From Trichoplax adhaerens (taxonomy: Eukaryota > Placozoa > Uniplacotomia > Trichoplacea > Trichoplacidae), in contig NW_002060965.1 of NCBI RefSeq assembly GCF_000150275.1, positions 128,923 through 192,922 of the forward strand: a stretch of DNA of 64,000 nt, written 5' to 3'. Of the stretch, positions 24,911 through 37,999 are shown in pieces. Position 1 is the stretch's first letter; each line of letters begins with the position of its first letter. The notes under the pieces were generated by a model, which did no database searches, had not been told where the DNA came from, and saw only the letters and a program-made list of their open reading frames with translations. Position numbers and translations under genes: made by a program.

Positions 24911-26676
24911 TTTCAACAACAATTTCCTTGTGTAACGACTCAATCAATTGGAGACTTGTACTGCTGCAATGATCGCAAGACGTCTATCTAAATGGATCCT
25001 AGATTGAATAAGATCGCAGATTTCTGATCGTGAAGTACACCTCAGTATGGAGAGATGTCCGCGTTGCTGATGATTTAATTTTCAAACACTGCACTCATTG
25101 CTCGGTTGTCAGGTCAACGCTGACTAGGCGATACGCTCTTCATAGAGCGTCACATTGACTACTGTATGAGTGTATTGATAGGGTGTTGGAAAGCAAGCAT
25201 GGACATTTGGACACTGGACAGGCATAACTTTAGCGAGAATCAGCAGTCCTCGCTAGTCCTAGCCGCTACCGTGGTGGGACTTCTTGTTTGCTTACTCGTG
25301 ATAGAGGGAATGAATCAGCGCTGTTGCTGTTTATCTGCCTCTACACAGCTATTCCTAGGTGTTATTCGTTTATTTTTGGATATACTCGTATCACTCATGA
25401 GAGGGAGTGTTTTCCATTTCTAGCAACGAGTAAGTGAAGAGTAAAGGCATGGCTCTTTTACTGCTTCATTTGTATCGGGAGGCCTCTTCTTGTTCTGGTC
25501 ATTCTACTATGGCGCAGAGCGGAAACCGAACATCATATAGACCACCATGCAGGTTGCTGATATCCGAAACAAGAAAGAGACGGACAGAGGACGGTCGTTT
25601 CAAGAGACTACTCTCTGCAATCATCATGAACTGCTTGCTTTGATTTTCTTTAGTAAGATAGACGGTTTCCGGGGTAGCGTCTTTTACTAGAATGACCAGA
25701 AGAAGGATGAGGCCATTTACGATTCTTACTTATACTGTACAGCCATGCACCAGTGCATAAGACTACTAAATTTACATCGGAGTGAATTTGGTGCATTGAG
25801 TAGTCTATGACCATCATGATTAACCAGTGCTTTAGCTATGAGCATTATTCACGTCACCTTGATCGATTCTTCCTTAATAGGCAGTAATGTATTCTTTGAG
25901 CCGATAGCATCACTTTGTAAGACACTATTTTTTCTTCTATAGAAGTTATATCAGTTCTACCGTCCGTATGGTCAGTACAGCCAGTACAGTATCCAATAGA
26001 TGACTACACCTGCGCAGCATTGCTCCACCCACCTCCTATTGTATTCCAATATAGCCGTTACATTCTATTGTTCCGATTTAAATTTCAAAAATTTTTCATT
26101 GATTAATTAACCAAATGTATATATACAATCGAATTTGAATGCATGCGCTCGTGCATTAAAAACTGCAATGTGAACATGAAATCGACAGTAACTGTCCATT
26201 ATCGCATTTGAAAGTGGTATAGCGTATTCTTATTGACTAGATCTTCAAGACAGTGACTGCTACAGAGTCGAAACTTGTTATTTTGATCGGGAGATATCCA
26301 GCTAGAAATTCAATCAGTAGCACTACGCCTTATTCAAGACGATCGATAGATAGTTGGTGTGTTTCTTGTTTTTTTTGCTTGTACTGCGATTCTTATCCTT
26401 TTTCATCGAACCAAGCCAAACGTCGTTGTAAGTGTGCTTCAATGATGAATTGGGCATGTTGTTCATGCTTGTTGTACGATGTTATGCAATACAGTAATAG
26501 AATTATCGATTTTTACTAGTGCAATAATACGTAACCAATTAAATTAGTGGTATGTAAATTGGATCAGTGAGTATTTCGACTTGACGAAGGATATCTGCTG
26601 TCGTTCTTTTTAATCGTTAACATTGGTATCTTGTTTTTTCCCTTCTACAGTACAGACGTAACGCAAGGAAGTAAAT
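24911..26676. promoter_or_regulatory. Intergenic head-to-head region between LYAR and TACC
   Basis: 1.77 kb between the LYAR start (minus) and the TACC start (plus). The part at ~24950-25700 is visibly richer in G+C than its surroundings, compatible with a promoter zone. An ORF at 25166-25423 (+) contains a hydrophobic stretch (LVLAATVVGLLVCLLVI) that could be a membrane segment, but it has no homology I know and no splice partners, so I do not call it a gene. No TATA box could be assigned with confidence. Confidence 0.35.
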
Positions 26677-29600
26677 ATGAATCAAGCTTTTCAACAGAGT
26701 GGTGAAAATGAAAATACTTTCATGCCCATCAAGTCCGTCACCGACACGGTCTATTCGCCCAATGGTAACAGCATGAATGGCTTTCATAACGACTCTTCGG
26801 CTAACAAATCTATCTTGAAGCCAAGTAACAACATCAATCTACAACCAAGTAAAAAGGTATTCCATTAATCTTAAAAGTATCTTATTTAGCGTAATATAGA
26901 TAGTAGTTGAAATTGCAGTGTATTTAACATTTCACTTCTAGTTACTGTAAGAAAATAGTGTAATCTTCAGATTGACATTGTGCCCTACTTTTTACAAGTA
27001 CAACACATCAACGTACTGTACTAGTAGCAGGTAATACCATTAGATAGTCAATATTTGTTATAATTATTATTATTATTTCAATTTTAAAAGTACCCCAATC
27101 ACATGGGTGCATTAACCAGTTTAAAACGCACTACTGCTACTATCCTGTTAAAAGCGAAAGATGATACCAGATCACCGTTGGTCAGTATCATACAGCAATA
27201 GTAACGCTTTTGGCAATAATACTCTACAGTTGATTTCAAAAGGAGTCTATCAAGGACGGCACATTTAAAGTGCCATGATGTACGTTATAATTATGATCAA
27301 CCTTTTCTAAGCGCAAAAATGTCTACGGTACTATATGCAAATAGAATTGAAAAGATTCAGAAGAAACCCTTGAAAACTCCATGTGGCAGTGGGCACGAGA
27401 TACCAATATCATTGGATAGTTCATACCTAGACCATACCAACTTATACAGTAGACTAAACGCTCGAATAGAGTCTAAAATTTTCCTTTTCAATGTACAAAT
27501 TAAAGTATGCCCATCGGGACGAGTACTATACTTGTACACAGTAGAATTATTATAAATTAATTATTTACTACATAAAACGGGTGCGCATTCTTTACTTATG
27601 TAATTATTAACAGTTAGCAAAATGTTCTCTTTGATTGAATTCAATTTTAAACGATCAGCATTCACCCATTGGAAGGTAAAATGTACTTGCTATGAGTGTT
27701 GTCTTTTCTCATCTATATTTATAATACGAGTTGGCTATACACTATTGATAAAGACTCTATGATAATGAAAAAAGTTGTAATCAATATTCTGATTGTCACA
27801 TTTTATATGCACATATGTATACAAATGGATCGCCATGACATGAAATTGTAAGCAATTTTTAGTATACAACCCAATATTCAGTATCTTTCACATAGTACAT
27901 GTATTTTGTTTATTGATATAACCACATGAGCAGATAAAACATTTCAACTTGGCAAACAGGGTTACTGTATTTTATTGACTGGAAGTAAATTTCAGTGGTC
28001 TATGCTATGCCACTATCATTTGATTACACGCCTTGAATTTATTTTTATTCATGAGAATGATAGTTGATAATTTACAAGAGCTTTCCATGTGTAAATTATA
28101 TTAAAAAAATTATCTAATTTCAAGTTGCAATTTATTTAATAAGCCATTAGTAGGAAATGTATATTTTACTTAACAAGACCGGTAGAAAGTATAATAGGCT
28201 TATGAACTAGTCATTATACTGGTATGATACAATGATTGCAATAATTTTGATTATCTTGGTAATTTGCAGCAGAAGTAGGAGAATACAATACAGTTATGTA
28301 CTTGATGGAAGCAATGTGTGAAAGTGAAACAGTTCTCTGCCTTAGTGTAATGCATTACTGTAGGACATATCGATATTCTATTTTTTATTTTCAAGGCTAC
28401 CAGTAGGCAGCTACTAGAATGCTAAACACGTAAAAAAAAAAAGTAAGATTGAAAGTTCATTTTTAGTCCTATTGATCTAATCGTCTACCGCGAATGAATA
28501 GTATACAAGTATTTACAGTACAGTCAGTAGTGGACATTAATAGTCATGAGATTGTAAAATAATAAATTCTTGGAGGTAATTTACCAAGTGAGATTACCGT
28601 AGCAGTATTTATCGCTGCTACTTATTCCTGGCAGTTTTTCGATTTTTAAGAATATTATTATTTAATTCAGTGGTTAGATTAAAGGGATAAAATCCATATA
28701 TGATGGATAAGCAGTACAGTATATAAATGATCGGTGGTGAAATCCAATCCTTGGCCGAACCTATGCGTGCATACTGTAGCTGTATCATTTGTCATGCTGA
28801 TTCCTGTCTCTACCATTACTGTACACTGTACAGTATGTCAATGCTATCGATTCGATGTCAACTTGCTGATTGTCATCGAAGTATTCCTCTACTCCGTCTG
28901 CAGGTATAGACAGCATCCTTTCATGCAGTACTGTACACTAGAGTACAACACATCTGTCATGCTGGTTCTTTTCACCATGGTGAATAAATACCGACCGTAC
29001 TTTCGATTCATGATTGAATGATCGGATTACATCATCTACTTGTCAATTTTCCTCTACTCTATCTGTCGAGTATATGCGTATACGAATTGTACAGTATAAT
29101 AAATCCTCTGGGTTATTTTACCTCCATCACTTGGGTCACATTACTCAGATACTACATAGTGCATAGTAGGGATATTGAGAGTCTCTATTGTACACTTGTA
29201 CCTATGATTTCCTTCTCTTTCCTGAAATAAGTACATTACTATCCCTTGGTTGTCCATGGGACGATTGTCGTCAAAGTTTTCCTTTACTCGATAATACGTC
29301 TGCTGGGCCTATTCTGCATGACAATACTGAGTTTAAGTCTACGGTATTCCAAGGCAATTCCGTCCCTTCTCTACCATGCAATGGATACTGTACGATCGGT
29401 TATATACTGCATATATATTAGTGGTCCATTCAATGACTACTAACATGGTTTTCCAGACTTTATCAGTGGCTGATAGCCGATCGAGTAATATACAGTACTG
29501 TACTATATGGCGGCATGTGAATTAAAGTCTGCTCAATGACGTGCATTTCCTCCTGAAAGAATACATCGATGTACAGATGGAGCCAATAATAATACCGTCA

Positions 29601-32600
29601 TTGTAATTTTATGAGTAAGAATCAAATGGTGCAGTTACTGCCGTGAAAGTCGAATTGCAGCATTTTTTTACAGTCTACTCGTTGCTTCTTTGCGTCACCT
29701 TGTAGGCGAGTCCATTCTACTGATATAAGCTGTTTGGTTGTTGACTATCGAATACCGTAGCAGGCAGAGTTTTAGTTGGATGGTCGCTCCATCTTCGCAG
29801 TCGACCATTGCATTGTAATGACTGCATATAGGTGAGTCATTATGACCAGTAAAGATACTTTGCACTGTCCATGGTCCAGGTAAAAAAGTCCAAACATCTG
29901 CATTGCATGGGGTCCAAATCACGCGTGGGTACTCCAACAGGGCGGCGGATATGGCGTTAGTGCAATCGTCAGCCAACAATTCATTCTACATATACCATCC
30001 ACAGTTATCAAGTACGATTGCTCGACTCTTTATGACCTTCGATACTAAAACCATGACTCAATCTCCAACTATAGCACTGTACTTGGCCAATCTACTGTAT
30101 ATATCTCCAATTCTATCGTCCAAGTTTTCCCTCATTAAGGAACGGGAGGGGGTAACTCCTTAGTACGCGTATTTACAGTACAACAAATTGTCTACAACAG
30201 TATCTTTGTAAGTACTGAATGGCGTGTATGATATTATTTACCATTTTATAATGACTGTACGTATAGAGTAGTGCTTTATTTTGTTTTCGTGAGCAGCATA
30301 CTGTGACTCTGGCCTTCATCAGTACAATCGTCGACTGCTCAACTCATCTTGGCAATTTTCTGCCTCCCATTTGGATATTATTTCGAGCAGTCTGATTGCA
30401 AGCCAAGCTCGTTTTTGCTCCTAGCCTAAAAGGTCTATAATACCTGCACCACTTTGACACGGTACGCCGGGCCCGGTCCATTCCGGTCTTTACCTGTATC
30501 CAGTATTCCAGTGTGGCAGCCACAAGACTTTATTCGATTGGGTATCATACAGTACGTTGTAGTACTGTACACTGTAAAGTGGAGTGGAAGTACTGTACTG
30601 TACAGTACAGTACAACAATTAGTCAATCACTGTCCAGTACAATGTACAGTACATTGTACAGTACTGTACAACCATGGAGTACTCAGTACTGTATGTTTCT
30701 AGTACAGTACTGTACAGTACTAGTCAGTCACCCATTCACAACAATTAATCCATACAGAAGCATGCTGTACTGTCGAGGTACAGTACAGTACTGTATACCC
30801 GGCTCGGTCCTTTCCGGTCTTTACCTGTATCCAGTGTGGCAGCCACAAGACTTTATTCGATTGAGTATACTGTACAGTACGTTGAAGTACTGTACACTGT
30901 AAAGTGGAGTGGTAGTACTGTAGCACAACAGTCACTGTCCAGTACAATGTACAGTACAACCATGGAGTACTCAGTACTGTATGTTTCTAGTACAGTACTG
31001 TACTACAAGTCAGTCACCCATTCACAACAATGAATCCATACAGAAGCATGCTGTACCGTCGCGGTACTGTACAGTATGCCCGGCCCGGTCCATTCCGGTC
31101 TGTACCTGTATCCAATGTTGCAGGCGCAAGATTCCATTCGATTCGGCATCACACTCAGTACTGTACAAGTTAGTCACCCATTCACAGGAATTAATCCATA
31201 CAGAGGCATACTATCGCTCGTATATTACATGTGCTATACTGGAGAGGTACAGTACAGTAGATGTAATCTTGTACAGTGTACAGTGAAACCTGTCCACTGT
31301 ACAGTATATCGTACTGTACGCGGGACAGCGTGTCTGGTCCACAGTGTACAGTAGCGTATGTACAGTATTGTACTGTACATGAGGATAGAATGTACTGTAA
31401 TCCACTCTGCCTTGCAACGAGTGACGCACACTGTCGCCGTTGTCGCATATGCACCCTGAGTCGAGTCAATGCGGCTATCGTCTGTTCGATACAACAGCAG
31501 AGAGAAGAGAAGTCAGTAGAGACGTACGCCAACGCCAAGACAACACTCTTCGGCGTGTTGATCAGCCTCGGCGTACATTTGAAATGATTTAACGGAATTG
31601 CGACTGGACTCCATTGCCTCTTTTGCTCTTCTCTTCTATCGATTCCTCTTGCATATTGATGAAATTGTGTTTATTGGCCATTTATTAACTGCAAATCCAT
31701 CCAGGATTACAAAAGACGTTGACTATCTTGATTTAAACGTGATGTATTCAATGATTTAGGTCTACTTTAAAGAAGAAGTGGAGGTTGGTAACATCTCGCT
31801 TTCCAATTGTAGCCAGCCAGTGGCAATTCCTGCACAATCGCAAATTGAGAATCAATCGCAGGTAAGTTAGCCAACGTAGTCAATCGACTTTACTACCAAT
31901 AGAGAGGATAGATTGTCGTCGTTATGCAGTAGAAATAAGGATAGCACAATAGTTCCCAATTGGGGGACCATGTTGGAAAGAGGATTCTTTCTTCATCAAG
32001 CAAAATGGCCTGTCCATGATGGCTGGCTGTTTCAACAAAATTGCAACACAATTCTCTATCCATACCTTTCAAATCGTCTACTATTTGCTAGCATGTTAGA
32101 GCATGGGAAAAATAATATCGGAGAGCACGAGATAGTGGTAGTAGTCTTTAGCCAATCATGGACTTAATACTTGTAGAGATAACTCATGATTCTCATAACG
32201 CCATGGAGAGCGGTCAAACATGACTGACCGAGGATAAAAAAAAATGAAAGGATCAAAGTGGAGAAATTGGTCATTGGCAACATGCTCAACTTCATCGTCA
32301 ACACATTCCACTACGAGGAAGAGGGCGGTGATGAAATTAGACTAGTTGATGCTTCGGTTTCATGTTGAATAACGTCGCAAGTCTTTCTTGTCAAGTAGTT
32401 TTGAGTCAGACTCAAGGTAGACAGAGTAGTACTGTAGTAGTCTTGATAATAATAACATTTTCCAGCACAATGCCATTAATTGGGGGATGGCTCAACTATT
32501 TTTCATCGTTCAGTCCAATGATATTGGATCATATCATTTTATATAGCACACTATGGCAAGCCGTGATGACTTTAAAATAAAAATTGGCTGGCCCTTGAAA

Positions 32601-35600
32601 TGCTTTTCAATACAAAGCAGTTTTGTTCAACATTGACATTGAAAATGAACTACTACTTGTTTACGTCGTGCTGCCATTTTTCAACACGATTGTGTCAATT
32701 GTCAAATACGTTGATCAAAGTTGGATAATCTTGATTGTATTTTATTCAATAGGAATCACTTCAAAACGTCAATTGCCTTGATTTACGTCCCTCAAGGTAA
32801 ATTATTCGCTGAATGTAGAGTAATTTATAAACGCATATTCTAATAGATTTACAATCGATTGATCAATGGATTGAAGATTGAGTTGAGACTAATCTCAAAT
32901 CATCCACCTATTTAATGATTTATACAAATAATTTATTTATCAACCAATCTTTTACCTTGGTCAAAACTGGTAACGATAGCTTTCTACATGATAACCTCAT
33001 AGTTAGACTTTGTATTGAAATTACAACAAATACTCTATAGACGACTAGCTCACTCTACCAACTTGCTTTGACATCCACTTCATTTTAACCTACTGTAAAG
33101 GATGATCGATCGATCATTCATTGCCTTGATATAACTTGCTATACCAAAACATAGTTTAGTCTTACATTGAAACCATTTCCTGCCTAGGAATCTATCTTTA
33201 CACACATGTCAGCAATAGAGCAGTATTTTAATAAATTGTCGTATCAATAATAATTGAGTATATCATTTAGACAAAGATCTTCTTCTATTTTATTATAGTG
33301 AGGAAGGTGACATGTCCACTGGCAATGTATCGTCACCGAAAAAATCCTCCGTAGATGATTTCTCGGAAAGGATTGCTAACTTAACTTCTGATATAGAAAA
33401 GATTTTGGGCCAGAGTATATCAAGCCCAACTGGTACACCCAGTGAATCAAAAAATAGTGCTATAAAGGCCAGACAACGATTGCGTAACCGGAATAAAAGC
33501 CCAATTAAAGCTTACACTCCAACAACGCCTGAAGGTATGGTGATTAGAATAGTTTGATTGAACGGAATACATAGTACATTGATTGCTTTTTCCTCATAAT
33601 AACATGCCATAGGCATCGTTCACGTACATCATTTCTATGATACTGTGCACTTGTTAGAGATCGGGTGCCAAAGTTCAACTGAAGTTAATGCATAAAATTC
33701 AATGATATCATTTTATGCTCATGTACTCCATGGAGCTATCCTTTCGATAGCCTAACACCAAGTAAATATGACTATACTATTCGATTGCCCCGCACGTCAT
33801 ATCACGCCAATTACATACAGTATAATATTACTTGGATGTTGCTTGCAATCAGTAAATGCACACAGTCAGTCAAAATTGATCAACATTAACATTGAATACC
33901 TACCAAATTTCAACAGTCAAATTTTGATATGTACGCGTACAATAGTAGTATAAAATTATAAATTTACATGAATCTAAATTGATTTTCGTTGCTATGCCAT
34001 TGAAGACTCTTTATGAAGCGGCTCCGTTATACACATTAAAACATCGGATGCCAACCCAAATGCAATCTGTGCATACCAATCAGCATGTTGATCAATCGGT
34101 TGCACTGGGGTCTACAACTGATTAAAGGTGCTATAAAAGTTGTTTCGTACAGTCATGCATGCAACCAGCAACACCTTGTTAATTTAATTCATAGTGGCTG
34201 TAAAATGTATTGCAATGGACGCAAAAGAGAGTCGATATTACAAGTATAATATTCTTGTCTAACAATCAACGGTAGTGTTGCTATAGTAGTTGCTGGTGTT
34301 GCACATTTTCAGTATTCACAAACGATGCAGCTACAACTGATGCTATAATATTGATTAAATTTAGTTCAAATCAGGCAATATTCTGTTGAACACTAAAACA
34401 CAGGTACAGGAAATATTAAATTAATCTATAAATAGTAATTAATGTATTCATCAAGGGATTTCAAACGGCTAATGAAATTAAATAGTAGAATTCTAAAATA
34501 ACCCCGTCATATGTTTTACATGACTTCTGTATCATCAAAATATGGTCGACCGCTTCGTAACTAATATCGGGTGATATAATTTACATGATTTACCTAAATC
34601 AGTACCTCTTACTAGAATGATTCAATTTTCTCATAGTAAATGATTATGCCGCTACGAAACACCATGTTTATGACGTCAATTCAATTTTACCAATAGATGC
34701 CCCTGCCAATCTATCCTCTGATATATCGGACCAGTCAATGGATAGTACCAAAACAAGCAATGATTTCAAAGGACCAGCAGTTGCTGTAACAGTTAGTGAC
34801 CAAGACGCTGATGGAGATATAGATTATAGCAATGTTAGCTTTAATCCAGAAAAAATAGCACAAGCGTTTGATTTTAGCGAAGCAACCGTCAACCAACAAG
34901 GTAATTTTGTACGGGTTGGAACGTTTCGTAAGAAAAAGACCGACAATCGCCCTACAATTATTCCCAACATTGAAAGTCCTATTGCTTCACCTACGGTTGC
35001 CGGCAATAGTTTATTCGTACCGAATAACGATGGTGCGAATTTTGCTTTGCCTATCGCTCCCACAACTGATAATGCAGAAGATAATTTAGTAGCTGCTCCC
35101 ATGATGGATTCAGGTCAAGGAAGAAATTATAGTAGTGCAACAATGATAAAGAAACCAAAAGAACCAGTTAATCATACCCCAGCATCACAACAACAAATCG
35201 ATGAAGATGAATTTGTTATGGCAATTGAAGAAGGCTTTAAATCAAGTCAAGGTTAGCAGTATAAATTTCTTCTACTATAGGTTACACTAGTAATATCATG
35301 CTGTAACTATACCGGGTGAACTAGGCTGTTGCTTCTGATACTGTGCCTGACTACATTGGTCGAAAAGAGTCACTTCTAATATGTGCTATATATGTTGCTT
35401 GCAGCATTTACTCAAGAATTAGATTATCTAGAGAAAATTGGTACTGGTGCAACGGTATGTTATTGATAAGGTTTTATGCAGCTGTACAAGTTTATTACGT
35501 TGAATAACGGTGATATCGATCGTGTAAACAACTTTTATGTTAACTATATACTATTATAGGTGCAAGAATCTGCGCTTGCTCGGCAGTCTTTATATGTTAA

Positions 35601-37999
35601 GTTCGATCCATATGTAAAACCTTCCATGAAAAGTATGTTTCAAGTTCCAGATAGAGCTGATGTTGTTATCTACTAACGATGATCATTGTTGACGTCATGA
35701 TATCGTGATAATGTTATATATAATATTTTTATCTTGTTCCTATTTCCAGATCGAAATAAGTTTAAGCCTATGCCACCTTCCAAGTATGTTATTTGCATAG
35801 ATTGTTTGTCAATGTTTAGTACATGGAATGTCACTGTACGATTTCGAGATATGACTAATGGTTATTTTTTGTATCGAATCTTGCAGTGAAAATCTATTAC
35901 TATTAGAAAGTCCAAACTCTTACATGACCAATGATGAAACGCAACCAAGTCCAACTGAGCAGGATGTCTCCTTACCGCAGGATACCGCTGTTCAGCGATC
36001 CGATGTAGACAAACTTTTATCTTTCAGTCCTCAAGCAGAGCAAAGTAATACTACAACAACTGCTACGGTACCTACTGAACCAGGCGAACAAGAAATTTTC
36101 ATTGATACCCAACCCTCTGTGGCCATCAATCAGCCAGTGTCAATACAAGTAATGTAAATTTAATAATATACCGGTAGCACTTGTTACGCAATACGTAATA
36201 CTATATACTATAAATTTTGCACATGTTATACATTAACATTTCCAGCCTTGTAAGATACTAAAAAGCAATTCAAATTATTTTAAACTTGCAGCTACAAGAG
36301 ACTCCAAAAAGTAAAAGTCAAAATACTGAAAAAACAGTATCTGACCAGAAGCCACAGGTTTTTACAGATTGATTCCTTAAAATTGCTTTTTATCGATGCA
36401 TTTGGATGATAATATAGAATTAATCAATGGAAGAATTTCTTATTATTTTGTACCTAAACCACTTAGATTGAAAATAAGTCAAATGCAACGGCAAATACTT
36501 CAGAAGAAATTGAAAACTCAGTGGTAATTACTTGTCATTGAATAAAAAATTGCCTGTTAAAGATGTGGATTTGTTTATTACTCTGTCTCTTAACAATTGC
36601 AACCTTGATATTTGATATTGCAATCTTAGACTGGCCCTACTCTAATGGAGACTGAAATTGTAAGTCAACAGTTACAAAAGGAAAATCAAAGTTTACGAAA
36701 GGAAATCAATGCCCTAAGGAAGGGACGTGAAATGGATCGGAAGGAAAATGAAGAGTTAAAGTGCGTTTAGATGACCATTAAATTATAACTGAATAATGAA
36801 AACTAACTATTAGTACTAATATCGCATCCAAATAAATCTAGATATGTTATGAACGAATATGAAAGGACCATGAGCGAAATGATTGGTATGGAATTTTACT
36901 ATTAACTAATGTTTTAGTATTCACTCAATGAAAAATGTTCTTACAATGTAAAGAACAGTTATGATATACTAATCCTTGGTGTACTAGACGTGTGTGATGT
37001 AAATAAATCTATTCGTTCAAATATTAGTTCTCGTTATTCGGGAATTAAATGTTGACAATTCGAGGCTGTTTCTGACACAATTACTAGTCTTACTGGTATT
37101 TTAGCTTCTTATCTATCAAAGCCATACTCAAATGTGAAATTGATGGATGTTATTATATAGAAACAACAGAAACCCAAAAGGCTGAGCATAACCGAGAAAT
37201 TGAAGAAATCTGTCGTGAAAGAGACCAGGTAAATACCCATATGATGTCATATTTCCGAAATTGAATAGGTTTACAAAGTCGTCTTGTACCGTTTGATATG
37301 ACTCATGTCTATAACAAATATACATAACAGGCACAAGCTGATATTAATTCTGTAGAAACAGCATTTTCCGATCTTCACAAGAGATATGAAAAACTTAAGG
37401 GTTTCGTTGAAGGCTACAGAAAGGTATTCTGAAAGACAACGACTTGATGTTTAAAATTCGTAAACAGTTATGTAAAACTATTTATATTGTTTTCACTAAC
37501 CAAAATAAATGCTATTATCAAGAACGAGGAAACTTTAAAGGCTTGCATCGTAGAATATCAACAAAAATTGAAAAAAAGCGAAAAACGTTATCAAACTTTA
37601 AAGAATCATGCTGAAGAGAAAATTGATAGGTTTTCTATTAGCAGCAGTGTTGGCAGTAATCATAAAATTACCCTTTTTTTCTAGAAAAGTAAGCATAAAC
37701 ATTTCTGTTTTATCAATATAGCGCTAACAAAGAAATAATAAACGTCCGAAAAGGACAGCAGGCTGAATTGGCAGCTTTGCAAGCCGCTTTACGTAGGGAG
37801 CAGGCGAAAAATGCTGGATTGGAAAGTAGCTTAAAACAGAAGGTACTTTAAGCTCATTCTTGCTAGGATATCGAGAATTGTACTATTTGCCGTCATTCTG
37901 TTAGCGCTTTAGTAACATGTTGGTTGCATTTTGCAGGCACAAGAGAACGCAGAATTAACATCGATATGTGATGAGCTAATTGGAAAGATAGGAAAGTAA
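26677..37999 (+). CDS. TACC: Transforming acidic coiled-coil (TACC) protein, 18 exons, 761 aa
   Basis: Exons: 26677-26856, 31760-31861, 32753-32796, 33299-33534, 34697-35251, 35405-35454, 35560-35632, 35750-35783, 35887-36148, 36292-36357, 36467-36523, 36630-36760, 36842-36885, 37161-37228, 37331-37423, 37523-37629, 37722-37842, 37937-37999. Phases agree at all 17 junctions. TACC proteins localise to centrosomes and spindles and, with XMAP215/chTOG and clathrin, stabilise microtubules. The C-terminal coiled-coil domain (about residues 553-761) has MNEYERTMSEMI, DINSVETAFSDLHKRYEKLK, GFVEGYRK, RYQTLKNHAEEKID and a final ICDELIGKIGK, all typical of the family. The upstream ALARQSLYVKFDP (about residues 394-406) is a second family signature. 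The N-terminal half is Ser/Asn/Asp-rich and disordered. Least certain are exons 1-3: exon 1 is joined across a 4.9-kb intron by phase and sense (PSKK|VYFKEE) only. An ATG at 33312 could start a shorter isoform. Microexons of 34-50 nt are present. Confidence 0.92.
28500..31390. repeat. Field of GTACAGTACTGTAC palindromic repeats in TACC intron 1
   Basis: Dozens of copies of self-complementary words (TACAGTACTGTA, AGTACTGTACAGTA, GTACACTGTAC) occur singly at about 28515, 28820, 28925 and 29495 and very densely at 30540-31390. Many nested ORFs here on both strands are by-products of this low-complexity sequence (translating as repeated Y-C-T-V or T-V-Q-Y). The palindromes could fold into hairpins in RNA or cruciforms in DNA. 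Confidence 0.85.
30461..31215. repeat. Tandem repeat, two full and one truncated copy of a ~0.3-kb unit
   Basis: Copy A 30461-30776, copy B 30777-31062, copy C 31063-about 31215. Each begins with a CCCGG(C/T)(C/T)CGGTCC-like block, then TTCCGGTCTTTACCTGTATCC, GTGGCAGCCACAAGACTTTATT, a palindrome-rich core, and ends with AGTCACCCATTCACAACAAT and CATACAGAAGCATGCTGTAC. A and B are highly similar; C lacks the central core (the segment with AAAGTGGAGTGG) and is more diverged. Recent unequal exchange is likely. Ends of the unit are approximate. Confidence 0.85.

Noticed and set aside
25166-25643. Two plus-strand ORFs, one with a hydrophobic segment
   Set aside because: No family resemblance or splice sites; the GC-richer composition alone lengthens chance ORFs.
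27319-27555. 78-codon ORF in TACC intron 1
   Set aside because: No motif and does not fit the phase of adjacent TACC exons.
29695-29979. 94-codon minus-strand ORF starting MLADDCTNAISAALLEY
   Set aside because: Reasonable composition, but isolated, inside repeat-rich intron sequence, and without recognised homology.
30435-31587. Many overlapping ORFs on both strands
   Set aside because: They translate the palindromic repeat (runs of Tyr, Cys, Thr, Val) and are artefacts of it.
32250-32370. Stretch resembling TACC exon 2 (GTGGAGAAATTGGTCATTGG)
   Set aside because: Similarity to exon 2 is short and no in-phase splice sites surround it.
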